DNA of 64,000 nt from Thalassospiraceae bacterium LMO-JJ14 (GCA_021555105.2 CP134604.1:558001-622000), one strand, 5' to 3'; positions 1 to 8,319 are shown, counted from the first letter of the stretch. Numbers and translations are program-made. The notes: a model not told the origin generated them from the letters alone.

Positions 1-973
1 TTTTGATTGTCGCCAGAGCGGCGACGGGGCCCACTCTTTCGGTCCAGTACGCGCTGGAGATGAACGAGCTTTGCGCCGAATCCATGACCGCGCGCTTGCC
101 GATACATGCCGCCATCGGATAACCGTTGCTCATGCATTTGGCGAAGGTCGCGACGTCCGGCGTAACCCCCATCGTCATGTGAATACCGCCCGTCGTCATG
201 CGCCAGCCCGACGTGACTTCGTCGAAAATCAGGACCGCGCCTGCTTCATCGGCAAGCCGGCGCGCTTCCTCGAGAAAACCCGGTGCCGGCGGGAGCGTGC
301 GCATCGGTTCCATGACGATGGCGGCCAACTCCGATTTTCGGGCGGCCACGATGGCGCGCAAATCTTCAATGTCGTTGTAGGCAAACGGAAATACCGTGCC
401 GCCAAGGCGGCTGGGAACACCGGCGGATGGAATGCCGGCCAACAAGTGGTTGTCGAGATTGGAGTCGTCACTGATGTTCGCCGCGACATACCAGTCGGCC
501 CAACCGTGGTATCCGCAGTAGGCCACGCCGTCACGACCTGTCGCGGCCCGGGCGATCCGCACCGCGATCGACAACACTTCCCCCCCCGTCCGGGCGAAAC
601 GCGCCATGTCCGCCCATGGATGACGATCAATGAGCAATTCGGCGAGTTCGACCTCTTCGTGGCAATTGAGCGTCGTCATCGTCCCTTTGGATATGGCCTC
701 GGCGACCGCCGCGTTTACATCCGGGTCGGCATATCCGAGTGCGGACGTGCCGACACCGCAGTGGGTGAAATCAAAGTACTTGCGCCCATCGAGATCCCAC
801 ACCTCGGCCCCGCGCGCCTTCTCGAAATATGCAGGCCATTGATCCGGCAAAAACATTTCCGGACGCTTGGAAAGCAACTGCGTGCCGCCGGGCATGATGT
901 TCCGGGCCGCGGCATACAGCGCCTGGCCCTTGCCGGTTGCGGGGGTCGTTTTGTCGTGTTTTTTTGTGCTCAT
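1..973 (-). CDS. PLP-dependent class III aminotransferase (glutamate-1-semialdehyde aminomutase-like), 3' end outside window
   Basis: I translated this frame by hand; it is open from ATG 973 to the window edge, about 324 residues. It belongs to fold-type I, class III PLP enzymes. An N-terminal stretch resembling MPGGTQLLSKRPEMF is followed by VWDLDGRKYFDFTHCGVGTS, then IFDEVTSGWRM with the PLP-contacting Asp, and ATFAKCMSNGYPMAA, whose Lys should form the Schiff base. SSAYWTERVGPVAALATIK, typical of this subgroup, is the last part visible. The start codon overlaps the stop of the cytidylyltransferase-like gene as ATGA, so the two are translationally coupled. Homologues occur in nonulosonate or flagellin-glycan clusters, which suggests transamination of a sugar precursor rather than heme synthesis; that role is inferred. 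Confidence 0.88.
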   Translation of the reverse strand, partial: MSTKKHDKTTPATGKGQALYAAARNIMPGGTQLLSKRPEMFLPDQWPAYFEKARGAEVWDLDGRKYFDFTHCGVGTSALGYADPDVNAAVAEAISKGTMTTLNCHEEVELAELLIDRHPWADMARFARTGGEVLSIAVRIARAATGRDGVAYCGYHGWADWYVAANISDDSNLDNHLLAGIPSAGVPSRLGGTVFPFAYNDIEDLRAIVAARKSELAAIVMEPMRTLPPAPGFLEEARRLADEAGAVLIFDEVTSGWRMTTGGIHMTMGVTPDVATFAKCMSNGYPMAACIGKRAVMDSAQSSFISSAYWTERVGPVAALATIK

Positions 974-1710
974 TGCCAATCCGCCATATCGACGGTTCCT
1001 TCGCGAACGAAGAATTCCGCCAGTTTCAAATCATGCATCGTATCGATCTCGATTGAGTGGAAACGGTCCATCCTGTAGCCGTAAGACTTTTCCGGATTGC
1101 CGTATATGGTGCCGGTTGATCTCATGGTGTCCCAATCGAACAGATATAACGCGCCGTTCATCGTATATTCGCTGACCATTGCCTGGCGCCGGAGTTCACT
1201 TATGCCCGAGAGCTTTTGGATGATTTGCCGGGCATTGCCGTCTTCGCTCAGGGGGCCGACAAAAACGGAATTCACTTCTGTTTCGCGCATGCCCAGCACG
1301 CATTTGGCCTGAAGCCGGTCATACATTTCGATCGCCGCATCGTAGTCCGCACTGCGCGCGAAGGGCGACGACGGCTCGAGGAGCATGATCGCATCGTAGC
1401 GGCGGTTTTCCGTCTGTTCCAAAAAATCCATGGCGTGAAGAATCACATCATTGCTTCGGGCGTCGTCCGTTGCCAGCGCCGCCGGCCGTGTAAACGGGAT
1501 GTCGACCCCATGGCGTGCCGCTTCCGCCTGTATTTCCGGATCATCCGTGGAGATCATCAAGCGCGCGCAGTATTTCGAACCCAACGCCGAACGCGCCTTA
1601 AACCCGACCAGGGACAAGCCGCCGATCTGACGCAGATTTTTTTGCGGCACGCCCCTGGAACCGCCGCGCGCCGTGATCAGAAACAAGACCTCTTTGTTTT
1701 CAGTGCGCAT
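970..1710 (-). CDS. Acylneuraminate cytidylyltransferase family protein (CMP-sugar synthase)
   Basis: A 246-residue nucleotidyltransferase of the CMP-NeuAc/CMP-Kdo synthetase fold. The N-terminal signature FLITARGGSRGVPQKNLR holds the nucleotide-binding loop (residues about 8-25). STDDPEIQAEA and LLEPSSPFARSADYDAAIE follow, and the C-terminal HSIEIDTMHDLKLAEFF carries the metal-binding Asp typical of NeuA-like proteins. ATG 1710 is chosen over the upstream in-frame ATG because AGGA sits about 8 nt before it and family homology starts there. It should activate an acidic nine-carbon or related sugar with CTP. It lies between the NusG paralogue and the aminotransferase on the same strand. The exact sugar cannot be told from sequence. 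Confidence 0.87.
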   Translation of the reverse strand: MRTENKEVLFLITARGGSRGVPQKNLRQIGGLSLVGFKARSALGSKYCARLMISTDDPEIQAEAARHGVDIPFTRPAALATDDARSNDVILHAMDFLEQTENRRYDAIMLLEPSSPFARSADYDAAIEMYDRLQAKCVLGMRETEVNSVFVGPLSEDGNARQIIQKLSGISELRRQAMVSEYTMNGALYLFDWDTMRSTGTIYGNPEKSYGYRMDRFHSIEIDTMHDLKLAEFFVREGTVDMADWQ

Positions 1711-1796
1711 ACCGATGTTCCTAAAAATGCAGCGCCGGTGGGGCTGCAAAAAATGCCCGGCGTCTGCGAGCCGTTCGGAATTTTTCCATGCTACCG

Positions 1797-1822
1797 CACT
1801 CCGGGTGAAACGACCCGGAGTG
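1797..1822 (-). promoter_or_regulatory. Perfect 10-bp hairpin between NusG paralogue and sugar gene
   Basis: CACTCCGGGT and ACCCGGAGTG pair perfectly around a 6-nt loop. On the leftward transcript it falls 33 nt after the NusG-paralogue stop and 87 nt before the CMP-sugar synthase start. No T-run follows, so it is not a textbook intrinsic terminator. It may be a pause or terminator hairpin, an RNA processing site, or an RNA element read by the adjacent NusG paralogue; the last is inference. Confidence 0.5.
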
Positions 1823-1854
1823 GGGGGATACCACAGGTGAACGCCGCCGCCGCT

Positions 1855-2358
1855 TTAAGTGGAGGCGAAGACGTCCTCTTTATTGACCTGCGCCCGGACT
1901 TGCCGGCCGAGGATACTCAGCAACACCGTGACCCGGTTCCGGTCACAGGTGGCTTCGAACAGCGCCTCGAACTCACCGAGCGCGCCGCGCAGGATGCGGA
2001 CCGGCTCGCCGGCCTTGAACATCTGCCCTTCGCTGGTTTTGATCAGGCCGTTCGCGTCCTGGCGTGCGCGGATCTCGTCCATCACGCCGGCCGGTACCGG
2101 GGCCGGCCTGTCGCCGAAGCGGATGACGTCGAAAATGCCGACCGTCGAGCGGATCGCCCGCCACGGCGAAAACGCCGGATCGATTTCGATGAACAGGTAT
2201 CCCGGGAACAGCGGACGCGGCACCCAATCAACCTTGCGGGCATGGCTGCGCCGCTTCAGGTGCTTGGGCAGCAGAACATTGAAGCCCTGACGCATCAGGT
2301 GGAAGACCGCCTTGTCCTCGGCGTTGGGCTGGGTATTGGCGACACACCAGTAGCTCAT
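1855..2358 (-). CDS. NusG-family antitermination protein (RfaH/LoaP/UpxY-like paralogue)
   Basis: 167 residues with the NGN domain of NusG: WCVANTQPNAEDKAVFHLMR at the N-terminus, RPLFPGYLFIEID in the middle (the conserved F-PGY-F motif), then VRILRGALGEFEALFE, the KOW-type loop, and a short C-terminal strand region. It is shorter than housekeeping NusG (about 175-180) and lies in a polysaccharide locus, which is typical of specialised paralogues that bind elongating RNA polymerase and prevent termination in long surface-sugar operons. Its ATG overlaps the winged-helix gene stop as ATGA, and it is followed by a hairpin and the sugar genes. Operon-specific antitermination is inferred from family and context. 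Confidence 0.9.
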   Translation of the reverse strand: MSYWCVANTQPNAEDKAVFHLMRQGFNVLLPKHLKRRSHARKVDWVPRPLFPGYLFIEIDPAFSPWRAIRSTVGIFDVIRFGDRPAPVPAGVMDEIRARQDANGLIKTSEGQMFKAGEPVRILRGALGEFEALFEATCDRNRVTVLLSILGRQVRAQVNKEDVFAST

Positions 2359-3008
2359 GGGGCGTCTCCTGGCATGACCGCGCTTTGCTTGTCGAGGCCG
2401 AGAAACGCCGGTGCCAGCACGCGTTCCCGGGCGAACAGGCCGAGCGCCGTGTCGCGCAGCTGTATCGGATCATTCATGTCGCAGACGATGACGCAGTCGT
2501 AGTCCTCAAGCTCGGCTTGCGTGCCGAGCCGCTTAAGGCCCGCCAGCGACACGTTGTGGGTGTCTGAATTGGCGAACAGTGCCAGCGTCAGATCCTTGTC
2601 GTTGGCGGACATTGCGAAGATCTCCACCAGATCGCCGTCGCCGAGAAGGACGACGCGCCGCCAGTTCTTCTCGAGACATGTACTGTAAATCTGTTCGGCC
2701 TCGTTGCGCGAGACGCGAAACAGGTTCAGCGACTGCGAAAGATAGGCCGCCGTCAGCCGGGTCTTTTCGCTGAATCCCTTCGGCGTCAGGTAATACGCAT
2801 ACCTGTTGGCGGGCGCCTGATTGACCTTGATCAGGCCTTTTTTGATGCATCTTTTGAGGTAGGTATTGGTCAGGCCGAGCGCGATCGACAGCTCAGACGC
2901 GATCGAGCGCTGCGAGACCCGCTCGTTTTCATGCACCGCATTCAACAGACCCAGCGTGATGCGGTGCTCGTTCTCAATGTGGTCGGTACCGAATTTGGCT
3001 TTTGTCAT
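2355..3008 (-). CDS. Winged-helix (MarR-like) transcriptional regulator with C-terminal sensor-like domain
   Basis: 217 residues from ATG 3008 (GGA about 8 nt upstream; in-frame codons further upstream run through the operator and are unlikely to be used). Residues about 10-80 form a winged helix-turn-helix: LLNAVHENERVSQRSIASEL, then LGLTNTYLKRCIKKGLI, then a wing with YYLTPKGFSEKTRL. The C-terminal half (VVLLGDGDLVEIFAM to DYDCVIVCDMND) looks like a Rossmann-like domain and not a known enzyme. Similar wHTH proteins precede NusG paralogues in alphaproteobacterial polysaccharide loci. It is divergent from the sugar dehydrogenase, and the inverted repeat at 3078-3116 is the obvious candidate operator. 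Confidence 0.82.
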   Translation of the reverse strand: MTKAKFGTDHIENEHRITLGLLNAVHENERVSQRSIASELSIALGLTNTYLKRCIKKGLIKVNQAPANRYAYYLTPKGFSEKTRLTAAYLSQSLNLFRVSRNEAEQIYSTCLEKNWRRVVLLGDGDLVEIFAMSANDKDLTLALFANSDTHNVSLAGLKRLGTQAELEDYDCVIVCDMNDPIQLRDTALGLFARERVLAPAFLGLDKQSAVMPGDAP

Positions 3009-3077
3009 CTGTTTTCCAGGACAGAAAGGGCGAAAAATAGATACCAGATATTGCGAAATGCTGACCTTTATTACACT

Positions 3078-3116
3078 GTTCATAATGTGAACGTCAAACG
3101 CGTTCACATTATGAAC
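3078..3116. promoter_or_regulatory. Candidate operator: perfect 16-bp inverted repeat, each arm itself dyad-symmetric
   Basis: The arms GTTCATAATGTGAACG (3078-3093) and CGTTCACATTATGAAC (3101-3116) are exact reverse complements separated by 7 nt. Inside each arm GTTCA and TGAAC form a smaller dyad, so the site reads as two adjacent operators for a dimeric regulator. It lies 70 nt upstream of the winged-helix start and 92 nt upstream of the sugar dehydrogenase start, between divergent genes. Control of both directions by the adjacent winged-helix protein is inferred. Confidence 0.65.
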
Positions 3117-3207
3117 GTTAAAAATATCGTGCATGAACAACTGACTGGCCCTAGTTTTGCGGTCGATCGTCCTGCCGGGTCGTGGACAATTCAGGGGATT
3201 CGCTTAC

Positions 3208-4485
3208 ATGACCGCACGCGCCAACGAAAAAATCGCCGTCATCGGCCTTGGATATGTCGGTCTGCCGCTGGCGCTGGCGTTGGCGCGGCATTTCCCGGTG
3301 ACCGGGTTCGATGTCTCGAAAACGCGGATTGCCGAGCTTCGCGCTGCCGTCGACCGTTCCGGCGAGGTCGACCCGGCGGTCCTCAGGTCCAGTACCATCG
3401 CGCTCAGCGACACCCCGGCCGAGCTTAAGGATGCCGGTATCTATATCGTCACCGTGCCGACGCCGGTGGATGCGGAAAACAAACCCGACCTGGGCGCACT
3501 CACGGCGGCCTGCGGGACACTCGGCAAGATTCTGAAAAAGGGCGACGTCGTCGTCTTCGAAAGCACGGTCTATCCGGGCATAACCGAGAATTTCTGCGGC
3601 CCGACCCTGGAAGCCGTCTCGGGCCTCGCCTGCGGCGAGGAATTTTTCCTCGGCTATTCGCCCGAGCGTATCAACCCCGGTGACAAGGAATACACCGTCG
3701 AGCGCATCACCAAGGTGGTCGCGGGGCAGACGCCGGAAATCGCCCGGCGTCTGGCGCATGTCTACGGCCGCGTCACCGGCGACAACATCTTCATCGCCAA
3801 GGACATCAAGACCGCCGAGGCGGCCAAGGTCATCGAAAACGCACAGCGCGACATCAACATCGCCTTCGTCAACGAACTGGCGATGATCTGCAACAAGATC
3901 GGCCTGTCGACCCACGACGTGCTGGCGGCGGCCCGGACCAAATGGAATTTCCTGCCATTCACGCCGGGCCTCGTCGGCGGGCACTGCATCGGCGTCGACC
4001 CGTACTATCTGGCGCACCTGTCGCGCAGTCTCGGACACGAACCGGAAGTGATCCTGTCGGGGCGGCGGATCAACGAAAGCATGGCCGGCTTCATCGCCGC
4101 CCAGATCGACCAGCATCTGGACACCAAGCCGTCGCGGATTCTCGTTCTCGGTCTGACCTTCAAGGAAAACGTACCGGATCTCAGGAACTCCAAATCCGCC
4201 GATCTGGTGCGCATTCTTGCCGATATGGGCCATCATGTGGATGTGCACGACCCGTGCGCCGACCCGGCGGAAGCGAAACGCGAATACGATCTTGAGCTGC
4301 ATCCGGTGATCGCCGATATCCCGCCCGCTGACTGCGTCATCGGCGCCGTCCGCCATGCGGCCTATTGCGACTATACGGCGGAAATCCTGGCGGCACAGGT
4401 TGCCGCCGGCGGGCTGATCGCCGATCTCAAGGGGATGTGGCGCGATATTGAATTGCCGGACGGCATCCGCCGCTGGGATCTTTGA
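3208..4485 (+). CDS. UDP-N-acetylglucosamine/mannosamine 6-dehydrogenase, TviB/WbpA type
   Basis: 425 residues. The N-terminal Rossmann loop IAVIGLGYVGLPLALAL binds NAD. TVPTPVDAENKPDL and VFESTVYPGITENFCGP follow. The central EAAKVIENAQRDINIAFVNE and WNFLPFTPGLVGGHCIGVDP carry the catalytic Lys/Asn and the active Cys (GGHCIGVDP). The C-terminal domain has VLGLTFKENVPDLRNSKS. These match UDP-HexNAc 6-dehydrogenases of the TviB/WbpA group, which make UDP-HexNAc uronic acids for capsules or O-antigens. ATG 3208 (MTARANEK) is preferred over 3157 because the Rossmann motif begins soon after it. It is divergent from the wHTH/NusG pair behind the inverted repeat. Confidence 0.93.
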   Translation: MTARANEKIAVIGLGYVGLPLALALARHFPVTGFDVSKTRIAELRAAVDRSGEVDPAVLRSSTIALSDTPAELKDAGIYIVTVPTPVDAENKPDLGALTAACGTLGKILKKGDVVVFESTVYPGITENFCGPTLEAVSGLACGEEFFLGYSPERINPGDKEYTVERITKVVAGQTPEIARRLAHVYGRVTGDNIFIAKDIKTAEAAKVIENAQRDINIAFVNELAMICNKIGLSTHDVLAAARTKWNFLPFTPGLVGGHCIGVDPYYLAHLSRSLGHEPEVILSGRRINESMAGFIAAQIDQHLDTKPSRILVLGLTFKENVPDLRNSKSADLVRILADMGHHVDVHDPCADPAEAKREYDLELHPVIADIPPADCVIGAVRHAAYCDYTAEILAAQVAAGGLIADLKGMWRDIELPDGIRRWDL

Positions 4486-5159
4486 TCCGCACCGATTATC
4501 CCGGCGCGGCAGTGTGCGCCGAGGCGCTGGCCGATGCGCTGGCCGATGCGCTTGGCAAGGTTCTGGCGGAAAAACCCCGTGCCACGCTGGCGCTGTCGGG
4601 CGGTCGCTCGCCCCGGACCGTACTGCCCCTGTTGGCGGCGAAGCCGATCGACTGGTCCCGCGTCGACGTGACGCTGGTCGACGAGCGCCGGGTGCACCCG
4701 GATCACCAAGACAGCAACGCAGGTTTGGTGCGCCGCTGTTTTCTCGAACGCGGTGCGCAGGCTGCCGGTTTTGTCCCGCTTTGGACGGGGACGATGCCGC
4801 TCGATGCGGCGCTTGACGCCGCGACCCGGAAACTGGCCCCGATCCTGCCCTGCGATGTCGCCTATCTCGGCATGGGGACGGACGGGCACATCGCCTCGCT
4901 GTTTTCCGCCGCCGATGCGGCGGCTTTTGAAAGCGCGACTTCGCCGGTCATTCAAAGCGCGGCGCCTTCGGCGCCCCGGGGGAGAATAAGTCTGACGCTG
5001 AGTGAACTTCTCAGGGTTCGGTATCTGTTTCTGCACGTTTCCAATGCTGAAAAACACGAGGTGCTTGAACGAGCTGAGGGACATCCCCCAAGTCCTGCCG
5101 TGCCGGTTTCATTACTTGTGCATAAAAGGCTCGATATTAAAATTTTCGCCTGTCCCTGA
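4482..5159 (+). CDS. pgl: 6-phosphogluconolactonase
   Basis: 225 residues of the DevB/Pgl family, which hydrolyses 6-phosphogluconolactone in the oxidative pentose phosphate pathway. Visible motifs are LALSGGRSPRTVLPLL near residue 40, VTLVDERRVHPDHQDSNAG, and GMGTDGHIASLF, the phosphate-binding loop. The only suitable start, TTG 4482, overlaps the dehydrogenase stop, so expression should be coupled to the sugar gene. Pgl usually sits with zwf and edd, so this position after a UDP-sugar dehydrogenase is unusual. It is slightly shorter than typical family members. Confidence 0.85.
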   Translation: MIRTDYPGAAVCAEALADALADALGKVLAEKPRATLALSGGRSPRTVLPLLAAKPIDWSRVDVTLVDERRVHPDHQDSNAGLVRRCFLERGAQAAGFVPLWTGTMPLDAALDAATRKLAPILPCDVAYLGMGTDGHIASLFSAADAAAFESATSPVIQSAAPSAPRGRISLTLSELLRVRYLFLHVSNAEKHEVLERAEGHPPSPAVPVSLLVHKRLDIKIFACP

Positions 5160-5160
5160 G

Positions 5161-5325
5161 CCCCCTCACCTGTCCTCTCCCCCGCTACGCGGAGGAGAGG
5201 GACTCACGCAGCACCATTTCCTTCGAACCGGCGAAAAGGGGAGCCGTTCGTTGCGTCAGGGTCCCTCTCCCCCATTCATGGGGGAGAGGACAGGTGAGGG
5301 GGAGAGAACAGGTGAGGGGGACAGG
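5161..5325. repeat. Extragenic inverted-repeat element between convergent genes
   Basis: A 23-bp arm at 5161-5183 has its exact reverse complement at 5280-5302, 96 nt away. Each side also folds on its own; the right side contains CTCTCCCCCAT with ATGGGGGAGAG around a 2-nt loop. A further degenerate tandem copy of GAGAACAGGTGAGGGGG follows at about 5303-5319. The element fills the gap between the convergent pgl and heparinase genes. It resembles dispersed REP/MITE-like repeats of alphaproteobacteria and probably also ends transcription from both sides; copy number elsewhere is unknown. Confidence 0.75.
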
Positions 5326-5327
5326 AT

Positions 5328-6839
5328 CTAGCTGTCGATCGCGAGGCGCCATTTGACGACGGTTTCCGCCGGCTCATGGTTTCCCAGAATGACGATTTGC
5401 TGCGCGCGGTGCTGGCGGCCGTCGAAGAAGCTGACACTGTCCTCGAGGCGCACCGGGTAATGGCAGGTGAAACGCCAGCCACGGCCGCGCGGCGGCTTCA
5501 CGATCACTTCGCCGCCGCCCGCGACCATTGAGGCACTGATATCCGGATACAGATGAAAGCGCACCGAAAACGGCTGCGAGCCTGCGCCTGAGAGTTTGTC
5601 TTCGCCGCGGATATCGCTGCCGCTGGCATCCAGATAAATGCTGCGGGTGTGCATCAGCCCGGCGGGACGCAGATAGCCGTCGTGGGTCATTTCGATCAGC
5701 CGTGCGCCTTCGTGATCGCGGCGCTGGACGTCGGCCTGCGTTACCGCACCGGCGTCGCGTGCGCCGACAATCAGGGCGCTGTGCGCGGCGGTAGAGGAAA
5801 GCGCCTCAAGCCACCCGGCGCGCTGCGCATCGGCGGCAAGACGCATGCCGCAGTTGCCGATCAGGCGGACTTTGCCGGCGCTCAGCTCGAAACTGGCGGG
5901 TGCGTGAAACGGCGCGTCTGCGGAAAGCGTACGCCCGCAGTCGCAGATCAGTGTCGTCTGCCCGGCGCGGAGGCGGTGAAACCCGGTGTGCGGCGCGCTC
6001 GCCATGGCCCGGCCCTTGCTGCCGGATGCCGCGATCACGGCATCGATCAGCGCGCCGGTGTCCGCCGTTGCGCCGGCGATCAGGGCGAAGCCGCCATCCG
6101 CATGTTGCAGCGCCTTGATAAACGGGACCATGCGGTCGAGGGCGGAAATCAGGCCCGTCGGCGGTTCTATATGATGGCCGCTGAGCGCGTCGCGGATTTC
6201 CGTCAGGATGGCCAGCACGGCCAGGGCGCGGGCCGGGGCGCGTTCGATATGACCGCCGTCGCCGGCAATCTGCCGCTCCACATCCTGACCCAGCTCGCTC
6301 AGGCGTTTTGCCAGGGTGCCTTCCAGTTCCGGCAGGGCAATGGCGGCATTGATGCGCGCCTGATGCACGAGAAACCGCCGCCACGGTGCGGTGTCGATGT
6401 TGCGAACCCGGTTCAGATGCAGGGCGCTTCTGAGAATCTCCGTCGCCCATGCGGCGCGGTCGGCGGGGTCGATGCCGATGCTGATGGCGTCATAAACCGT
6501 CAGCCAGCGCGTGAGTCGCTCGGCCAGAATATCGGCTCGCCAGGCATCGGGGGACCAGCGCCGGTGCCGGGCAATCCATGCGTCGATGGCCGGCCAGATG
6601 TCCGCCGGGTTGGCCTGGGCGGCGTCGAGGCCGCGAAAATTGTCGTCCATGACAGGGGCGTGGGCGGCGCTTTGTTTCGGTGCGGCAAGCATGTCAGCAG
6701 GCCAAGCCGATTTTGCGCCGAGGCCATGCAGGCCCTTGGGGGCGCGGATACTGGACGGAGCCCTCGACGGCAACAGCCAATCATAGATTGCCGAGCCGAA
6801 AATCAGTGTACGCAGCCGCTCGGGCATCACGTCAAACAT
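5328..6839 (-). CDS. Heparinase II/III family protein
   Basis: 503 residues. The N-terminal two-thirds are alpha-helical (WPAIDAWIARHRRWSPDAW, then ILRSALHLNRVRNIDTAPW), as in the alpha/alpha toroid of heparinase II/III and alginate lyase proteins. The C-terminal part is beta-rich with HEGARLIEMTHDGYLRP, HTRSIYLDASGSDIRGED and FSVRFHLYPDISASM, matching the C-terminal heparinase domain. There is no clear signal peptide. In alphaproteobacteria this family commonly follows rsmB, as here, 92 nt downstream on the same strand. Substrate is unknown; a role in acidic polysaccharide turnover is inferred only from the fold. Confidence 0.85.
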   Translation of the reverse strand: MFDVMPERLRTLIFGSAIYDWLLPSRAPSSIRAPKGLHGLGAKSAWPADMLAAPKQSAAHAPVMDDNFRGLDAAQANPADIWPAIDAWIARHRRWSPDAWRADILAERLTRWLTVYDAISIGIDPADRAAWATEILRSALHLNRVRNIDTAPWRRFLVHQARINAAIALPELEGTLAKRLSELGQDVERQIAGDGGHIERAPARALAVLAILTEIRDALSGHHIEPPTGLISALDRMVPFIKALQHADGGFALIAGATADTGALIDAVIAASGSKGRAMASAPHTGFHRLRAGQTTLICDCGRTLSADAPFHAPASFELSAGKVRLIGNCGMRLAADAQRAGWLEALSSTAAHSALIVGARDAGAVTQADVQRRDHEGARLIEMTHDGYLRPAGLMHTRSIYLDASGSDIRGEDKLSGAGSQPFSVRFHLYPDISASMVAGGGEVIVKPPRGRGWRFTCHYPVRLEDSVSFFDGRQHRAQQIVILGNHEPAETVVKWRLAIDS

Positions 6840-6931
6840 TCAGCCTGTTGCTCCCCATCATCACGCCCAGGCGGACAGTGCGGCGGTATTTTGTCAAATC
6901 AAAGGCACGTTTCAAGTCAAGCTGCGTGAAG

Positions 6932-8248
6932 TCACGAACGGCGGACAAGTCTGGCGGCGAAGAAACCGTCCATGCCGCCGGCGTCGGCCAGATGACACGG
7001 CAGCGTGCGCAGATCGCCCTCCGCCGTCAGGGCTTCGGCAAAGCCGCCGATGTCCGCCGCGCTCAGGGGCGCGCGTTCAAAGCCGGGCGTCTTCGCCAGA
7101 AAAGCCCGGATGACGTCGAGGCCTTCTTCGGGTTGCAAAGAACAGGTGGCGTAAAGCAGCGTGCCGCCGATGCGCACCATCCCTGCGGCGGCGTCCATAA
7201 GCGTGGTCTGTACGCCGGAAAGCTTGGCAATGTCCTCAGGGGTCTTCAGGTAGGCGATATCCGGGTGACGGCGCAGTGTGCCGGTCGACGAACACGGCGC
7301 GTCGAGCACGACAAAATCGGCAGGCGCCTTCGGCGCCCAGGTGCGGGCGTCCGCCGCCACGGTTTCCGCGACAAGTCCGGTGCGTTCAAGATTCTCCGTG
7401 AGCCGGGCGAGGCGCTTTTCGGAAATATCCAGCGCCGTTACCTGCGCCCCGGCATTGGCCAGTTCCATGGTCTTGCCGCCGGGGGCGGCGCACAGGTCGA
7501 TGACATTCTTGCCCGCAACGTCACCCAGAAGCCCGATCACCAGCCGTGCGGCAGCGTCCTGTACCCACCACGTACCGTCATCGAAGCCGGCCAGCGCGCT
7601 TACGTCGGCGGCTTCCGAAAGGCGGACCGTACCGCCGAGAATGACCGTGCCGCCCAGTTTTTCCGCCCACGCGGCGGCGTCCGATTTGACCGTCAGGTCG
7701 ACGGGCGGCGTCTGCAGGTGCATGGCGGCGATGGCATCGGCGCGATCGCGGCCATAGGCTTCGACCCAGCTTGTGCGTAACCAGTCCGGTGTGTTGAGCC
7801 GGGCGGCATCCTGTGCATCCAGCATCGCCGCGCCTTCGCGCTGCAGACGGCGCATCACGGCGTTGACGAGTTTGGCGAACGGCACCTGGCCGACGGTACG
7901 GCACAGATCGACCGTGGTGGCGACGGCGGCGTGATCGGCGGTCACCGAGAACAGCAATTGCGCGACGCCGATGCGCAACACGTCATAGACGGGCCGTGCC
8001 TTACGCGGCAGCGGATCCCTGACGCAGTGCGCGATCAGATCGTCGATCTGTCCCAGGCGCCTGAGTGCGGTGCGCGCCAGATACGCCGCGAAGGCTCTGT
8101 CCGAGCCCTTGAGGACAGCATACGCCCGGGCCGAACCCATCGCGTCGTCGAGGGCTTTTTTCCGCTTCAGGACATCTTGCAGAATCTCGAACGCGGCCAG
8201 CCGCGACATCAGCGGGTCGGGGTCATGAAGGTCGGCGGGATCGGGCAT
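6932..8248 (-). CDS. rsmB: 16S rRNA (cytosine(967)-C(5))-methyltransferase
   Basis: 438 residues with an N-terminal NusB-like RNA-binding domain (AAFEILQDVLKRKKALDDAM to about residue 145) and a C-terminal Nol1/Nop2/Sun SAM-dependent methyltransferase. VIDLCAAPGGKTMELA is the SAM loop, VVLDAPCSSTGTLRRHPDI carries the PC catalytic Cys, and LLYATCSLQPEEG the second catalytic Cys. It modifies C967 of 16S rRNA. It is transcribed ahead of the heparinase gene. Confidence 0.93.
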   Translation of the reverse strand: MPDPADLHDPDPLMSRLAAFEILQDVLKRKKALDDAMGSARAYAVLKGSDRAFAAYLARTALRRLGQIDDLIAHCVRDPLPRKARPVYDVLRIGVAQLLFSVTADHAAVATTVDLCRTVGQVPFAKLVNAVMRRLQREGAAMLDAQDAARLNTPDWLRTSWVEAYGRDRADAIAAMHLQTPPVDLTVKSDAAAWAEKLGGTVILGGTVRLSEAADVSALAGFDDGTWWVQDAAARLVIGLLGDVAGKNVIDLCAAPGGKTMELANAGAQVTALDISEKRLARLTENLERTGLVAETVAADARTWAPKAPADFVVLDAPCSSTGTLRRHPDIAYLKTPEDIAKLSGVQTTLMDAAAGMVRIGGTLLYATCSLQPEEGLDVIRAFLAKTPGFERAPLSAADIGGFAEALTAEGDLRTLPCHLADAGGMDGFFAARLVRRS

Positions 8249-8319
8249 GCTTTATCCTGGCTTTATTCCGGTCGGGCGTTTCGTTGCAGTGAAGGTGGCC
8301 ACTCATAGGCCGCCGGGCG

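Noticed and set aside
1216-2502. Long open frame on the plus strand over the CMP-sugar and NusG genes
   Set aside because: It is antisense to two genes with clear family motifs; its translation is low-complexity Arg/Ala with no domain.
3151-4356. 401-residue frame opposite the UDP-sugar dehydrogenase
   Set aside because: Mirror of a strongly conserved gene in GC-rich DNA; composition typical of antisense frames.
6680-7780. 366-residue plus-strand frame across heparinase and rsmB
   Set aside because: Covers parts of two real genes on the other strand and shows no family motif.
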